This document shows, piece by piece, positions 11,156-24,788 of a stretch of DNA of 64,000 bases. This DNA comes from Entomortierella parvispora (taxonomy: Eukaryota > Mortierellomycota > Mortierellomycetes > Mortierellales > Mortierellaceae): the NCBI GenBank assembly GCA_963573315.1, contig OY752140.1:930001-994000 (forward strand). Direction: 5' to 3'. The position numbers and the translations under genes were made by a program. The notes beneath the pieces were generated by a model. The model searched no databases, was not told the DNA's origin, and saw nothing but the letters and a program-made list of their open reading frames with translations. Every line of letters begins with the position of its first letter. The first letter of the stretch is position 1.

Positions 11156-12342
11156 CTAAAGTCGTTAAAGGAGAAAACTTTGAAGGGGAAAATGAAAACT
11201 GCCGATCTCTGGGCAGAACATGTCCTTTTTGTAGTATTTTTTGCAACCTTCGACGATCCACTGCCAAAAGCGACAACATGGAACCGCAAGGTGAGTGAGC
11301 CCGATACGTTTAGTACCAAGGTCGGATCAACTCGGCGAAGGAGTTGGCAGCAAGCACGTAACCAACCACCTAAACTGACTTGCCGTGCGTGTCAGCAGAG
11401 CTCACTTGATAGGGGATCATTCCAACATACACAGTGTGAGCCTTTTTTTTTCTTCCACGCGTTTCTGACTGTCCAATTGCAAACAGAGATGTCGCGTCAT
11501 GGATGCCCATCCTGTGGCAGATCAAGGGCCTTTACTTCTGGTGAGGTCACATAATGGAAGTCGAGCAGAGCTGAGGTCGTTTGATACAGTATGCAGCGCA
11601 TGGGTGCACGTGTTGAGAAAAAACTCAAAGGGCTAGGCGGGTCAAAAGTGACCTCGTCCAGCATGGACATAGCGGAGTATACCACGGAGAAGAGACAGGC
11701 GTGATATTGGCCCACTTCTTTGGACAGAACAGCCCCGTGTTTTATACTCTCCTGTGTCTCCGACGAGGAACAGTGTTCCATCGAACACCATCCACCGTAG
11801 CACGACGAGGATATGGATGCCGGCGATTATCTTGCACATGAGAAAGTAAACAATGAGGCAGGTACCTCGTCACGTCTCCCCTCTCCTTTAGCTCCTGGTT
11901 TGGTCTTTGATAGACTGTGCACTAATTGGAGCAGAATGGAATTAGGCTATCGCACCCCTTTGGAGCTGAGGCCAAGATGAATAGGTGGCAAGTATGAAAT
12001 GGTGGTGCTTTCTCCACTTTCTCCGGGGATAATTTGTTCTTTATCCTTCACGAGATGACGACTTTAATGGTATAGTATCCCATGGCAGGAATTCTTTGCA
12101 AGTTTGGATGCTCCACCATAGAGCTATCAGGGAGAATGAAAGAGAACTAAGCAGTAGGATAGGACCGTAATTCTCTGCCTCCTGCAAGGGATATACAAAC
12201 TCCTGGATTTTCCTGGTCTCTCGTATCCTCCCCTGAACTATCGCGTGCTCAACCAGACAATCCAAATGGTTAGATTAGAGAAAGGCCTTTCCAAAGACAA
12301 GTGTCCACGGATTCGCTGGACGACAATGATGTGTTCAATGGG
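11156..12342. other. Probable 5' part of the RGS gene, exon structure unresolved
   Basis: Between the firm RGS exons and the TATA box of the rightward repeat-protein gene. Minus-strand open frames with hydrophobic segments (around 12265-12041 and 11839-11642) and a hydrophilic frame at 11781-11497 may be N-terminal exons of the RGS protein. No ATG-led, in-phase chain could be assembled by eye. Nothing convincing is seen on the plus strand. Confidence 0.35.
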
Positions 12343-12349
12343 TATAAAA
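12343..12349 (+). promoter_or_regulatory. TATA box of the repeat-protein gene
   Basis: A TATAAAA match 157 bp upstream of the ATG at 12506, followed by a C/T-rich leader. It is one of the few clear TATA boxes in the window and suits a strongly or conditionally expressed gene. Confidence 0.55.
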
Positions 12350-12505
12350 GACCCACGACACCCTCCGTGCTTTTGGGGTTTTAATCAACCATCCAATCCT
12401 CCATTCTCAACCGCAGCTTCTCTTCCCTCTCTACCCATCTCTCTGTCTTCTGGAAGACCTTACCGAATACTTTCAGTACACGCTCATTGACTCAAAAGCA
12501 ACAAC

Positions 12506-12958
12506 ATGAAGTACATCTCTATTGCCTCCGCCGTTATTCTCATTGCTGCTGCCATTGTACAGGCTGCACCATTTCCCGGTGGTCTTGCCGAGGTGAACAA
12601 AGTCAAGACTGACATCTATGTCCCAGTCAAGGTCAAGGCCAAGGATGTCAACATCCTTCGCCGAAGTGACGCCCTCGTCAAGGCTCACGACATCAAAACC
12701 AAAGTCAAAGTCCCAGTCAATGCCAGCCTTCAGGACATCAACGTTGGCAATAAGCTCCTTGGCAAGCGAGGAGGTGCGGTCGATGTGAGCAACGTCAAGA
12801 CTGACGTCTATGTCCCAGTCAAGGTCAAGGCCAAGGATGTTAACATCCTTCGCCGAAGTGACGCCCTCGTCAAGGCTCACGACATCAAAACCAAAGTCAA
12901 AGTCCCAGTCAACGCCAGCCTTCAGGACATCAACGTTGGCAAGAAGCTCCTAGGTTAA
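12506..12958 (+). CDS. Secreted tandem-repeat protein with dibasic (Kex2-type) sites
   Basis: Intronless, 150 residues. Residues 1-20 are a signal peptide (MKYISIASAVILIAAAIVQA, cleavage before APFP). The rest is two copies of a 64-residue unit, 192 bp apart and near-identical at DNA level (five differences in about 160 bp, two changing the protein), indicating recent duplication. Each unit contains two related halves: one with KT-x-YVPVKVKAKDVNILRR, the other with IKTKVKVPVNASLQDINVG and LLG. The halves are separated by RR, KR and RR dibasic sites; the last half ends at the stop directly after LLG. Kex2-like cleavage would release four peptides of about 27-35 residues. This is the layout of fungal Kex2-processed repeat proteins. 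No family is recognised and the function is unknown (surface peptide, repellent or signalling peptide are possibilities). A TATA box lies upstream. Confidence 0.85.
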   Translation: MKYISIASAVILIAAAIVQAAPFPGGLAEVNKVKTDIYVPVKVKAKDVNILRRSDALVKAHDIKTKVKVPVNASLQDINVGNKLLGKRGGAVDVSNVKTDVYVPVKVKAKDVNILRRSDALVKAHDIKTKVKVPVNASLQDINVGKKLLG

Positions 12959-13392
12959 ATATTGGCCCAACTTCCTACGACAATACCTGCTACCTTCCTC
13001 CAACCCCTACGTCATTGATAATCTATGCATTTACCACATGTCCTATGCATCTGTGGTCATAATAATAAATATCCAATTCCTTTTTTTTACATTACCGTTA
13101 CCACTTCAGGTAGAATCTCTGCAACCACACAGGAAAGTGGTGTCATGACTGCATCGTCGACGAGTGCGATAACCGCGTCGATTCACGCGCGTCGGGTCGC
13201 GATCGAGGGCAAGCATGCGTCACAGCATTTGCGACTTAGATTTTTACCACGCATCACCGTATCTTTCTTTCATTTTCGGAATCTGCTTCAAACAGCTCCG
13301 AAGCAGCCAGTCGGTCCTAGCGTGCACAACGAGTGTCTTCATCCGAACCATCCTTCAATCCTCCTTTTCTCCCTCTCCACTCTTTGTAAATC
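12959..13392. other. Intergenic region
   Basis: Holds the 3' end of the repeat-protein gene (possible AATAAT/AATAAA-like signals near 13061-13067) and the promoter of the complex I subunit, ending in a C/T-rich leader. No gene or repeat is apparent. Confidence 0.5.
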
Positions 13393-14248
13393 ATGTCCGC
13401 TGCCGAGGATACCGTCTATCACGCCAAGGCCCCCGTCAAGGAGGGTCTCCAAGCCGCAACCATTGGCGCTGGCGTCGGTCTTCTCGTTTCCGCAGTCCAG
13501 AACTCTATCGGAACCCATTCACACGGAGCAACTGGTGTCATTGCAAGAACTGGAGGCACCATTGGTGTTTTTGGTATGGAAATTCCCCTCGAAAACCAAG
13601 CCTCCTCGTCATCTTCCCCCCCCCCCCTATGCATCATGTCAAGGACAGGGACTACATTAGACGCTTTTGTTGGTGGACTGATCTGCGTCTGCACACTCGC
13701 ATTGGACATTCGTTCCTTTTGCATTCATGGGTGGGGGTCGCTTTTCTCTAGACGTTGCGGACAAGACCTTGACGAATTTTTTTTTTACCGTCCTATCTTA
13801 TATTTACGCCCCAATGCCGCAGATATGTCGTGATCTAATACTCTTGATTACTTTATAGCTGCTATGGCTGGTGTCTTTGCTGCCACTGACTCTGCTGTTG
13901 CCAACGTTCGCGAGACCAAGGATGCATGGAACTCTGTCGCTGCTGGATGTGCCTCAGGAATTGTCGCCGGCGGTTTCCAGCGCAACGCTCAGACGATGGT
14001 TTTCGGATGCGTGGGTATGGGCGCCTTGATGGGTGCCTTTGATCTCAGCGGAAGCTCATTGAAGGTAACGCGACTGGACTAGGAAGACAATTGAGGCAGA
14101 TCAAGATTTTATAGATCTCTTACGCCTGCCCTCGAATCAATGCTAATATGCTTGTCCCTGATATTCTTCAATTGTTTAGGGTAAATATGCCGACATGACT
14201 GAGCAACAAAAGCAGGAGTGGAGACAGACGCAAACCAATACCAAGTGA
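13393..14248 (+). CDS. NADH:ubiquinone oxidoreductase subunit, Tim17/NDUFA11 family
   Basis: Three exons (13393-13573, 13859-14064, 14180-14248) encode 151 residues. GLQAATIGAGVGLLVSAVQNSI, VIARTGGTIGVFGAAMAGVFAATDSAVANVRE and SVAAGCASGIVAGG are glycine-rich transmembrane hairpins of the Tim17/Tim22/Tim23 fold. The ARTGGTI motif and the closing FDLSGSSLKGKYADMTEQQKQEWR match fungal complex I 21.3 kDa (B14.7/NDUFA11) subunits rather than translocase components. It is an accessory subunit of the inner-membrane arm of respiratory complex I. Both introns are GT-AG; intron 1 contains a C9-10 tract. Start chosen because it opens the conserved N terminus. Good confidence. Confidence 0.85.
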
Positions 14249-14803
14249 AGAAACTGAAAAGAATAGTCCGAGAATCAGAGGACTGGAGGGGAGTACTGAA
14301 AGGAGAGCTCTATTATCACCAAAGCCATTCATCATCAGAAACCGTTTCCCAGGATGTGCACTCATAGAACACTATTAAAACGTGAACCAAAACGAAACAA
14401 AAAAAAGCGGCTGCTTGATCCATGTGCAATATGCTTTGCATTCCCCCATTCTCATCACGTGCAGTATAGCATGGGTCAGGAAAAAAAAAACTCCCAGAAG
14501 GCGTTTCCTTCTTCCTTGCTTCCTTACTTCCTTACTCCACCTCCGTCCACCTTTGCCCCGAACTCTTGTCCCTCTTTCCCTTCGCCTTCGTCGCCGGGTA
14601 TACTCATCCCTCCTTTTACACTAGTCTTACACATAGTTGAACCATACCGACAGTTATCTTAGTGCCCCTTGCGATTCTCAGGAACCAGGTACAAAATCAA
14701 TGAACCCATTGACGTTCATTCGTTTTTTTTGATAGTACAGTCGCTCATGCCAGCCGGCCTACTCCCTCTTAGTTGCATTTGAATTTCTGTTGGCATTACA
14801 ACG
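14249..14803. other. Intergenic region
   Basis: 3' end of the complex I gene and promoter of the PKC gene. Contains short A and T tracts and a CTTCCTT-type pyrimidine stretch near 14505-14540. No gene recognised. Confidence 0.5.
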
Positions 14804-18645
<3,842 letters not shown>

Positions 18646-19434
18646 CCATACTACCATATGACCGATTGTTTATTAAAGTGGATTTGTGCTGTTTCACTAT
18701 GTCAGTATATCATAGCCTTTGTGAGCGTGCACTATATGATATGCACTATAGGTATCTTTGCTGGACAAAGACGATGGCACTTTCACGAGTCCTTCCAACG
18801 TTCTTATGGCTATTAATCCCATCTTGTCCTCCGTGTTTCTGCAAATCCGCCGCCTGTTTGTGAGGCCACTGGATCTCTCTCATATTTGTTGGCGGCCGGT
18901 CAACCTGACGAGCCATTAGAACGCGTCGTTCTCGCGTTTCATAATTCCCCAATGTTGATTTTTTTTTTTGGTAAAGAGTATTGAAATCACAGAGGTAAAG
19001 GCCACAACTCACGAAAACGAAAACGATTGCCAGATAACTCTTACTAATGTCACTCATTCATTCATTCCTCTGTATGAAGGTTTAGAAATCCTTCCCTCTG
19101 TATCGTCTTGGGTTTATCAAAATCCGTCATTTCCTGTAGTCTATTTGTCGTGGGTGAATTCTTGCGTCCCAATCCCCATGTGAAAATACAAAGCCAAAGC
19201 CGGGTTTTAACTCCTGCGAACAAACAGACATCCTGTTTTCTCCTGTGTCACACATTTCCAAACAAAGGACGAGCACCAAAGTCGTTCAGAATGCCCAGGA
19301 TGAGACTACACCATGGTTGCCATCATTCTACTTTTTTTTCCTTTTTGTGATCCTAGATATCTCACGACTACGGGGTCCATTATCCTGTGCATCGCACGAC
19401 CCGTCTACACACACGCACAAAAAGCTATTTGATC
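18646..19434. other. Intergenic region
   Basis: Downstream of the PKC gene. AT-richer than its neighbours, with a T10 tract at about 18959-18968. I see no gene, RNA or repeat in it; short open frames lack family features. Confidence 0.5.
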
Positions 19435-19870
19435 TATCCGCCGACCATGGGTGACTTTCCTTTTCGAGTCGCTTTTCTGTCGACCCTGCTATTCCTTAAC
19501 CATCGACCTTAACAGACGACCCCCCTCTAAACCACCGACTTTTCTTCTCCTGTCCGCCGACCAGACTAGACTATATCTTAACCACCGATCTACCCTCATA
19601 ATCGTATCCACCGAATTCTCTTTTTCTTATTTGCCGACCAGTCTTCACGATCACACCCACCGACTGTCCTCAAGAGTCACGACTAAGCAAGACAAAGGGG
19701 AATGATATTTCCAAGGACAGGGAAGGAATTGATGAAGGGAAGCGAGGTGGAGTCAGGGTCAAGGTGGTTGACAGAAGGCGTTCGAGTTACTAAGTGAAGA
19801 ACTAAAACTATATCAAAGGATAACGCGACTGTAGGACGCAAATAAGAAAGTCACCCATGGTCGGCGGATA
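19435..19870. mobile_element. MITE-like element with 23-25 bp terminal inverted repeats
   Basis: The sequence starting TATCCGCCGACCATGG at 19435 recurs as a perfect inverted copy ending at 19870. The inverted repeat spans at least 19437-19459 and 19846-19868 and includes GGTGACTTTC. Counting the TA on each side, the element is 436 bp and is flanked by the direct repeat TGATC, a plausible 5-bp target-site duplication; a TA duplication (Tc1/mariner type) is the alternative. It has no coding capacity. The left half carries about nine CCGA-containing motifs (19441, 19480, 19503, 19535, 19557, 19585, 19611, 19634, 19660) roughly 22-32 bp apart, like a decayed tandem array. The family is unknown. 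Confidence 0.7.
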
Positions 19871-19930
19871 TGATCTCTCGGCAAAAAGCAGCATTCACCT
19901 AGGTGTTAGGTCTGCGCGACAAAAGATTAA

Positions 19931-20002
19931 TTCCCAGTCCGGGGATCGAACCCGGGCCTTGTCGGTGAGAGCGACAAATCCTGACCACTGGACCAACTAG
20001 GA
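19931..20002 (-). tRNA. tRNA-Glu (anticodon CUC)
   Basis: 72 nt on the minus strand fold into a full cloverleaf. Acceptor stem TCCTAGT pairs with ACTGGGA (one G-U), discriminator A. D-stem is GTCC/GGAT, anticodon stem TGTCG/CGACA with loop CTCTCAC (anticodon CTC), variable loop AGGC, T-stem CCGGG/CCCGG with loop TTCGATC. The internal promoter is intact: A box TGGTCCAGTGG and B box GGTTCGATCCC. A TTTT run about ten bases past the 3' end can terminate Pol III. There is no intron. Confidence 0.93.
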
Positions 20003-20063
20003 ACTTGTTCAGATATCGGCTAGCATTATAAATAATATTTATATTCGTTTCCCGAAACTACAT

Positions 20064-20102
20064 CACGTGATATTATTCACACACGTGATAGATATTCACG
20101 TG
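20064..20102. promoter_or_regulatory. Cluster of three CACGTG E-boxes
   Basis: CACGTG occurs at 20064-20069, 20082-20087 and 20097-20102. The first and third sit in the 8-bp palindrome TCACGTGA, and all three are followed by AT. This is a bHLH/bHLH-Zip (Cbf1, MiT/TFE-like) binding signature. It lies 60-100 bp upstream of the tRNA-Glu gene and about 770 bp upstream of UBL3. Which gene it serves is not evident. Confidence 0.5.
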
Positions 20103-20872
20103 ATGCAGTATACTGCAGTAATTGGTCCGTGTGTCTTTTTTTTGCCAGAGCGTGTGGGTGTCGGTGGAGGATCGCACGCGACAGGGACCCAGGAGAAGCG
20201 AAGGAGGTGTCGATGATGGTATTCAGACAGAGGAGTGAAGAATACCGGGAAGTTATCGACAAGGTGGAGCAGCCAGGGGTGATTTGACTTTTCTGGAGAC
20301 TGTCATGGGCGTATAGCGTGACCCGCCCAGAACACCTCTTTGTTCTTTTTCTTCTTTTTTTTTTCCTTGCATGCAATGCTCTTTTTTCTCTCTCTCTCTC
20401 TGCTTCATCTCATCCCTTCCCAACCTTTTTCTTTTTTTTTATCCCTCCATCCCTCCATCCATTCGATTGCATCTTCTGTTGTCATTCGCTCTGATACCCA
20501 GTTTGGTGCCGCATTCAACCCTTCCTACTCTCTTTTGCTCGTGCCCACTCCTCTGTACCCTAAGGACATACCTTCCATTCATTGTCTCAAACCCCGCCAG
20601 AGCTTCATTCATACGTCCAAGAGCTCCAATTAACCCATCAGTCGAGTCTTGAGCAAGAAACTCCGTCTTTACTGTTCATCTCGCGTCCGCCCGGCTACAT
20701 CCAGCGTGCTTAACACCCCCCGCCACACCCTGCTTCAATAATAAGCAGGATAAAGTCAGGGCAGGACCGACAGCAGCAAAGAAGGAAAGAGAAAAAAAAG
20801 AAAAAAAAACCCTCTTTTTTTTTTTTTTTTTCTCCACCCCACCTCATAAAGTTCCTAGTTCGTATCTCAACA
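20103..20872. other. Intergenic region upstream of UBL3
   Basis: Runs from the E-box cluster to the UBL3 start. The part from 20330 is strongly pyrimidine-rich (TCTC runs near 20386-20401, T9-10 tracts) and ends with an A-rich stretch and a T tract of about 20 at 20813-20832, just before the ATG. No gene seen. Confidence 0.5.
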
Positions 20873-21316
20873 ATGGCCGACACCATTCCTGCCTTGGATG
20901 CCGTCGCACCAACGTCTACTGCCACTCAGCAACCAACAGCCACTACTACTGTCACCGCTCCTTCTACTCCTACTTCTGCCCCAGACTCGGATAAGGTCGC
21001 CCTGACCTTGCTCCTCGTCTCCGGATCCCGGACCACTTTCAGCTTCCCGGCTTCAGAGACCATCGAGAGCATCAAGGCCAAGGTCTTTGAGAGCTGGCCC
21101 AGGGATTGGCACGAGGAAAAACCAAGCTCGCCTCAGAGTCTAAAGATCCTTTATCTGGGTAAATTCCTCGCCGACAGCTCCACGCTCGAGTCCAACAAGA
21201 TCCAACCTGGCGCGACCACAATAGTGCACTTGACCATCAGAGCTCCAGAACAGGAGCTCCATGGCCATTCAAAATCGGATTCCGCTGCAAAGTGCAAGTT
21301 CTGTCTTGTTCTCTAG
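20873..21316 (+). CDS. UBL3-like membrane-anchored ubiquitin-fold protein
   Basis: Intronless, 147 residues. After a Thr/Pro-rich N terminus, residues 41-127 form a ubiquitin-like fold close to UBL3/MUB proteins: VALTLLLVSGSRTTFSFP, ESWPRDWHEE, LKILYLGKFLADSSTLE and GATTIVHLTIR. There is no C-terminal diglycine. The protein ends in CKFC-LVL, so CLVL is a CaaX box with terminal Leu, predicting geranylgeranylation; the upstream cysteine could also be lipidated. UBL3/MUB proteins sit at the plasma membrane and, in animals and plants, recruit E2 enzymes or guide proteins to vesicles; the role here is inferred. Strong match in fold and tail. Confidence 0.9.
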   Translation: MADTIPALDAVAPTSTATQQPTATTTVTAPSTPTSAPDSDKVALTLLLVSGSRTTFSFPASETIESIKAKVFESWPRDWHEEKPSSPQSLKILYLGKFLADSSTLESNKIQPGATTIVHLTIRAPEQELHGHSKSDSAAKCKFCLVL

Positions 21317-21849
21317 AGATGGCTTGTCTTTTTTATCCCTTCCCGGCACTTTTCTTGTTGACAATCTCGCTCACTTCGACCAACTTTCCACTTTTCTCCC
21401 TCCCCTCAAGCTCTCTTTCTCTCTTTCTGTCTTTTGTGCTATAATCCGTTTCTTTTCCAAATGCTCCTTGGTGCTCTGCATCTCTCTACTTTATTGAATG
21501 CATCCTTGATTTTGGCGAATCTCCGAGAGCGGGAGGGTACAGTAATAGTTGTGCTTGTTTCGTGTCAAAAAAATAAACTCTTATCAAGTGGCAACGGTCG
21601 CAATTAGCCTCTGGACTGTCTAAGCTCGACAAAGGTGAAAGAGAAACCATCAACATGACATGGAAATCACAGAATCAATAGTAAGCAAACAGTTTGTATT
21701 GAAATAATCCTTGGGCAGTGGTGTGGTCTGCGTCGTTAATCTGGAGAGAGAAGAAGAAAGAGTGATTTTCAAAATTGCAAGCGTATGAAGACGGATTATT
21801 TCGCTCTCTCTCTCGTTGTTACCCAGAACGCGAGGCTCTTCGAAAAAAT
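21317..21849. other. Convergent 3' region
   Basis: Shared 3' region of UBL3 (+) and the RBM39-like gene (-). Contains an AATAAA-like signal on the plus strand near 21571 (AAAAATAAACTC), C/T-rich stretches around 21390-21430 and a short GA run. No gene recognised. Confidence 0.5.
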
Positions 21850-24383
21850 CTACACATTGGCAGCACGAGGAAAGCGGACGTTATAGAGCATCTCGGGCAG
21901 GAAGGCTGCAATGATTTGCCTACCGGCAAAGAAACGACCTCCCAGTGTCTGCACTGCGTTCGTGGCAGACTGAACACTATCAAACTTGAGATAAATTTCG
22001 CCCTAATCCATGCCAAAGTAAAAATAGATTAGGGATCTGGAAAACAAGGACAGACAAAATGACGATGGTGGCAGCATACCGGTGAGTCCTGCTCCACATG
22101 AATGTGGACAACAGGCCCATTTTTCTCTGCTTCCTCCTTGACATCCTCTTCTAACTCCTTGGCCCATTCGGGCTCGGTTTTGCTACAAACAAAAAGAAAC
22201 ATAAGTATAATGAAACATTGGATACTGTGGAGAATCAAAAAAGTTGCGAGAGCTTACTCTTCATCCGTGAACATGTTTTTCAAAAGTACTGAGCGTGAAG
22301 GCATCACAACAGGGAGCCTAGGAGGACTTCAATATGAGGTAATGGGGCAGTGTCAGCACAGGGAAGTTTCCACACGAGTTAACAATCTCAGATTTCTTCC
22401 TTACATAAAAGTTGAAGCAGCAGGAGCAGGCGTAAAGTCTGCAGCAGGCGTAGGAACAGCACCAAGATTGACATCACCTCGAGCCAGCTTTTGCATCAAG
22501 TCTGCACGCGATTGAGATGTCAATGTATATCCGGCGGTATCTGTGCAAGGGAGACACGTTAGTCGACCATTCTTCTTGGCCACGCCAGTGAATGTCAGAT
22601 TATGAATGATGCTTACCACTGTCGTCAATGCTGATACTGTTGTTGATCAGACTATTGTTGTTATATTGGTAGTTGTTATTACTTTGACCATTGGACCCCT
22701 TCTCTGTCACGAGTCCAACCTTGATCTGGTTCCAAATGGGAAAAAAAAGTGTCAGTATGTATTGTATTGCCTATCCGCATTGCCACCTGTGATATACTTA
22801 CTGTTCTTCCAGCCAGCACTTGTCCATTCAAGTCAATCATGGCCTTCTTGGCAGTTTCCAAGTCCTTGTATCTACAGGGAAGCAAACAAATAATCAGTCT
22901 TTCAGGCAGTTATGGCGATATGAGTCTTCGGCAACAAAAGTCAAAAAGTTATCTTACTGCACAAATGCAAAGCCCTTAGACTTGCCAGTGTCGACATCCC
23001 TATGCAGTTTGACAAACTCGAGAGGCCCAACTTTCTCTAGTTCTCTTTGAAGTTCTTCCTCTGTCATGTCAAAGTTAAGAGATCCGACATAAAGACGATG
23101 TTGTGACATGTCCACTGGAGCTGACTGTACTGGTGAGGATTGACTATTCCAGGGAGCAAGGAAGGGAGTTAGAATAGAAGCTACCACAGTTATACACTGA
23201 AAAAAGTCCTATTCTCTGAGACTCACGCTTGGGAGGCTGCCTGAAGAGCAAGGCGGTTCTTCTCGGACTCTGTATGCTTCGCGATAACAGGGATGCCTAA
23301 AATTTTTTGACCAGTCAAAGCAATAGCCTTGGCAACTGATTCTTCGTCGTAAAACTCCACATAACCAACACTGTTGTATGATCGAAAGCAAATGTTGTTA
23401 GACCACTGGGATTATGAATCATAACGTGACTAGCATTTCAAATAATATATCCAAAATATATCTACCCTTTGGATCTTCCAGTGTTACGGTCCTCGATAAC
23501 ACGAGCAGCACGAACTTTTCCTGCCTGAGAGAAAAACTCTTCCAGTTCAGATGATCGCAGACGAGCTGACAGCTGCATCACAAATACAGTTCGTCGATCG
23601 CAAGTGGTATCATCAGCAGGGGGGGATGGTGATCTTCTTCTACGACTCGAATGTCTAATCGAAGTAGACGTAATAATCTACGTTAGCAAAAGTCGACGAG
23701 AAGGGACTGAATCATGAATAAGAGCCGACCGCTCCACAATCCATACCCTCCATAGGCCCTGGGGCTTCTGCTTCTACGTGAGCCACGTTCACGAGAGTAG
23801 CCTCGACGTTGGTCTCTATGTCCACGACTGTCTCTGTAATCCCTGTAGTCTCTATCCCTATGGTCCCTGTAATCCCTGTCGCGATGATCCCGAGGGTAGT
23901 CACCATAATCACGGTGTTCTCTAGAGCGGCGAGGAGAGCGAGATCTGGACCGTCGGTGGCGTCTACTTTCATGTCGGTCATCATCCCTATCTCTAGAGTA
24001 GTTGCGTTCTCTGGAGTAAGGTCTGCCCTGGTCTCTGGGGGAATGGGAGCGGGGAGCATCGCCAGAGGGGCCAACAGAGGGCACCCTTTCGCTACTAATA
24101 GTATAGAGAAATTTACAATATTCCAAGTCAGCATGAGTTCACCAGCAAAGACATCCAAGCACAAGAATACAACTCGATGCGCACCTCTTTGAGTTTCGAC
24201 GAGAGACATCCATGTCCATTGAGCCGGGGCCAGGTTGGTTCTCCTGTTGTATAGCAGTAAAGATCGATTAGAGGCATGAAGAGGTATGGAACTGCAACAT
24301 ATCGCATCGCATTGAGGTAAGAAGACTGGGGTTACCTTTTGGAAGGGGGCATCGACCATTGCTTCAATTGCTTCGTAGTCCAT
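21850..24383 (-). CDS. RBM39/CAPER-type splicing factor (SR-like, RRM)
   Basis: Twelve exons on the minus strand give about 533 residues: 24383-24336, 24243-24185, 24091-23747, 23654-23466, 23370-23227, 23143-22958, 22871-22802, 22725-22617, 22540-22405, 22317-22258, 22182-22080 and 22002-21850. The N terminus is an Arg-Ser/Arg-Asp domain ([30 protein letters not shown]). RRM1 has [12 protein letters not shown] and [13 protein letters not shown]2 has [17 protein letters not shown] and [23 protein letters not shown] follows as in RBM39. The C terminus is a U2AF-homology motif: [36 protein letters not shown] and [14 protein letters not shown]. It is a nuclear pre-mRNA splicing factor that likely contacts U2AF/SF3b. 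It is divergent from PGS1. High confidence. Confidence 0.92.
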
Positions 24384-24788
24384 TTTAGGATCAAATGCAA
24401 AGAGTTGGAGAGGTTACGAGGGTTGTTTTCGAGAATTAAGGCAAGTATGGACAAACAGGCGTTGAAATGGGCCGAATGAGTGAGCAGAAGAGGGGAGAGT
24501 AGGCGGTGAGTGTGTGTGTGGTGTGAATGCAGGAAAGGGGATGACAGATCCAGGTGCAAGGAGAAGATGGGTGGGATGAGGAAAAGAGATGATTTTGACA
24601 AAAATGCACAGCGCCTGGAGACAAAGACCCGGTGCGGAGCAGCAAAGCCACCGGACGGGCCACTGGGCACTGTAAGCCTGCACTTCCTTCCGTCCTTCCT
24701 GGCGTGCATTCGTCCCTCACGCTGGCCACATCCCTGCTTCCGCCCCATTCGCCTGGCATCGATCCTCTTCGCATCCCCTCTCTCCAGA
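24384..24788. promoter_or_regulatory. Divergent promoter of the RBM39-like and PGS1 genes
   Basis: 405 bp between two divergent starts. A GTGTGTGTG stretch lies near 24508-24519. No TATA box stands out. Open frames across it on both strands have no family features. Confidence 0.5.

Noticed and set aside
12473-12880. Minus-strand repetitive open frame rich in Asp/Leu across the repeat-protein gene
   Set aside because: Mirror of the plus-strand repeat. The plus frame has a signal peptide, TATA box and dibasic logic; the minus frame has none.
12506-12958. Hydrophobin or cell-wall GPI protein
   Set aside because: No cysteines and no C-terminal hydrophobic GPI signal; dibasic-separated repeats fit a processed precursor better.
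22749-23050. Plus-strand open frames inside the RBM39-like gene
   Set aside because: Antisense to exons and introns of a 12-exon gene whose spliced protein matches RBM39 throughout.
24510-24788. N-terminal extension of PGS1 from an earlier in-frame start
   Set aside because: The upstream residues are low complexity and overlap the divergent promoter; the ATG at 24789 gives a typical mitochondrial presequence.
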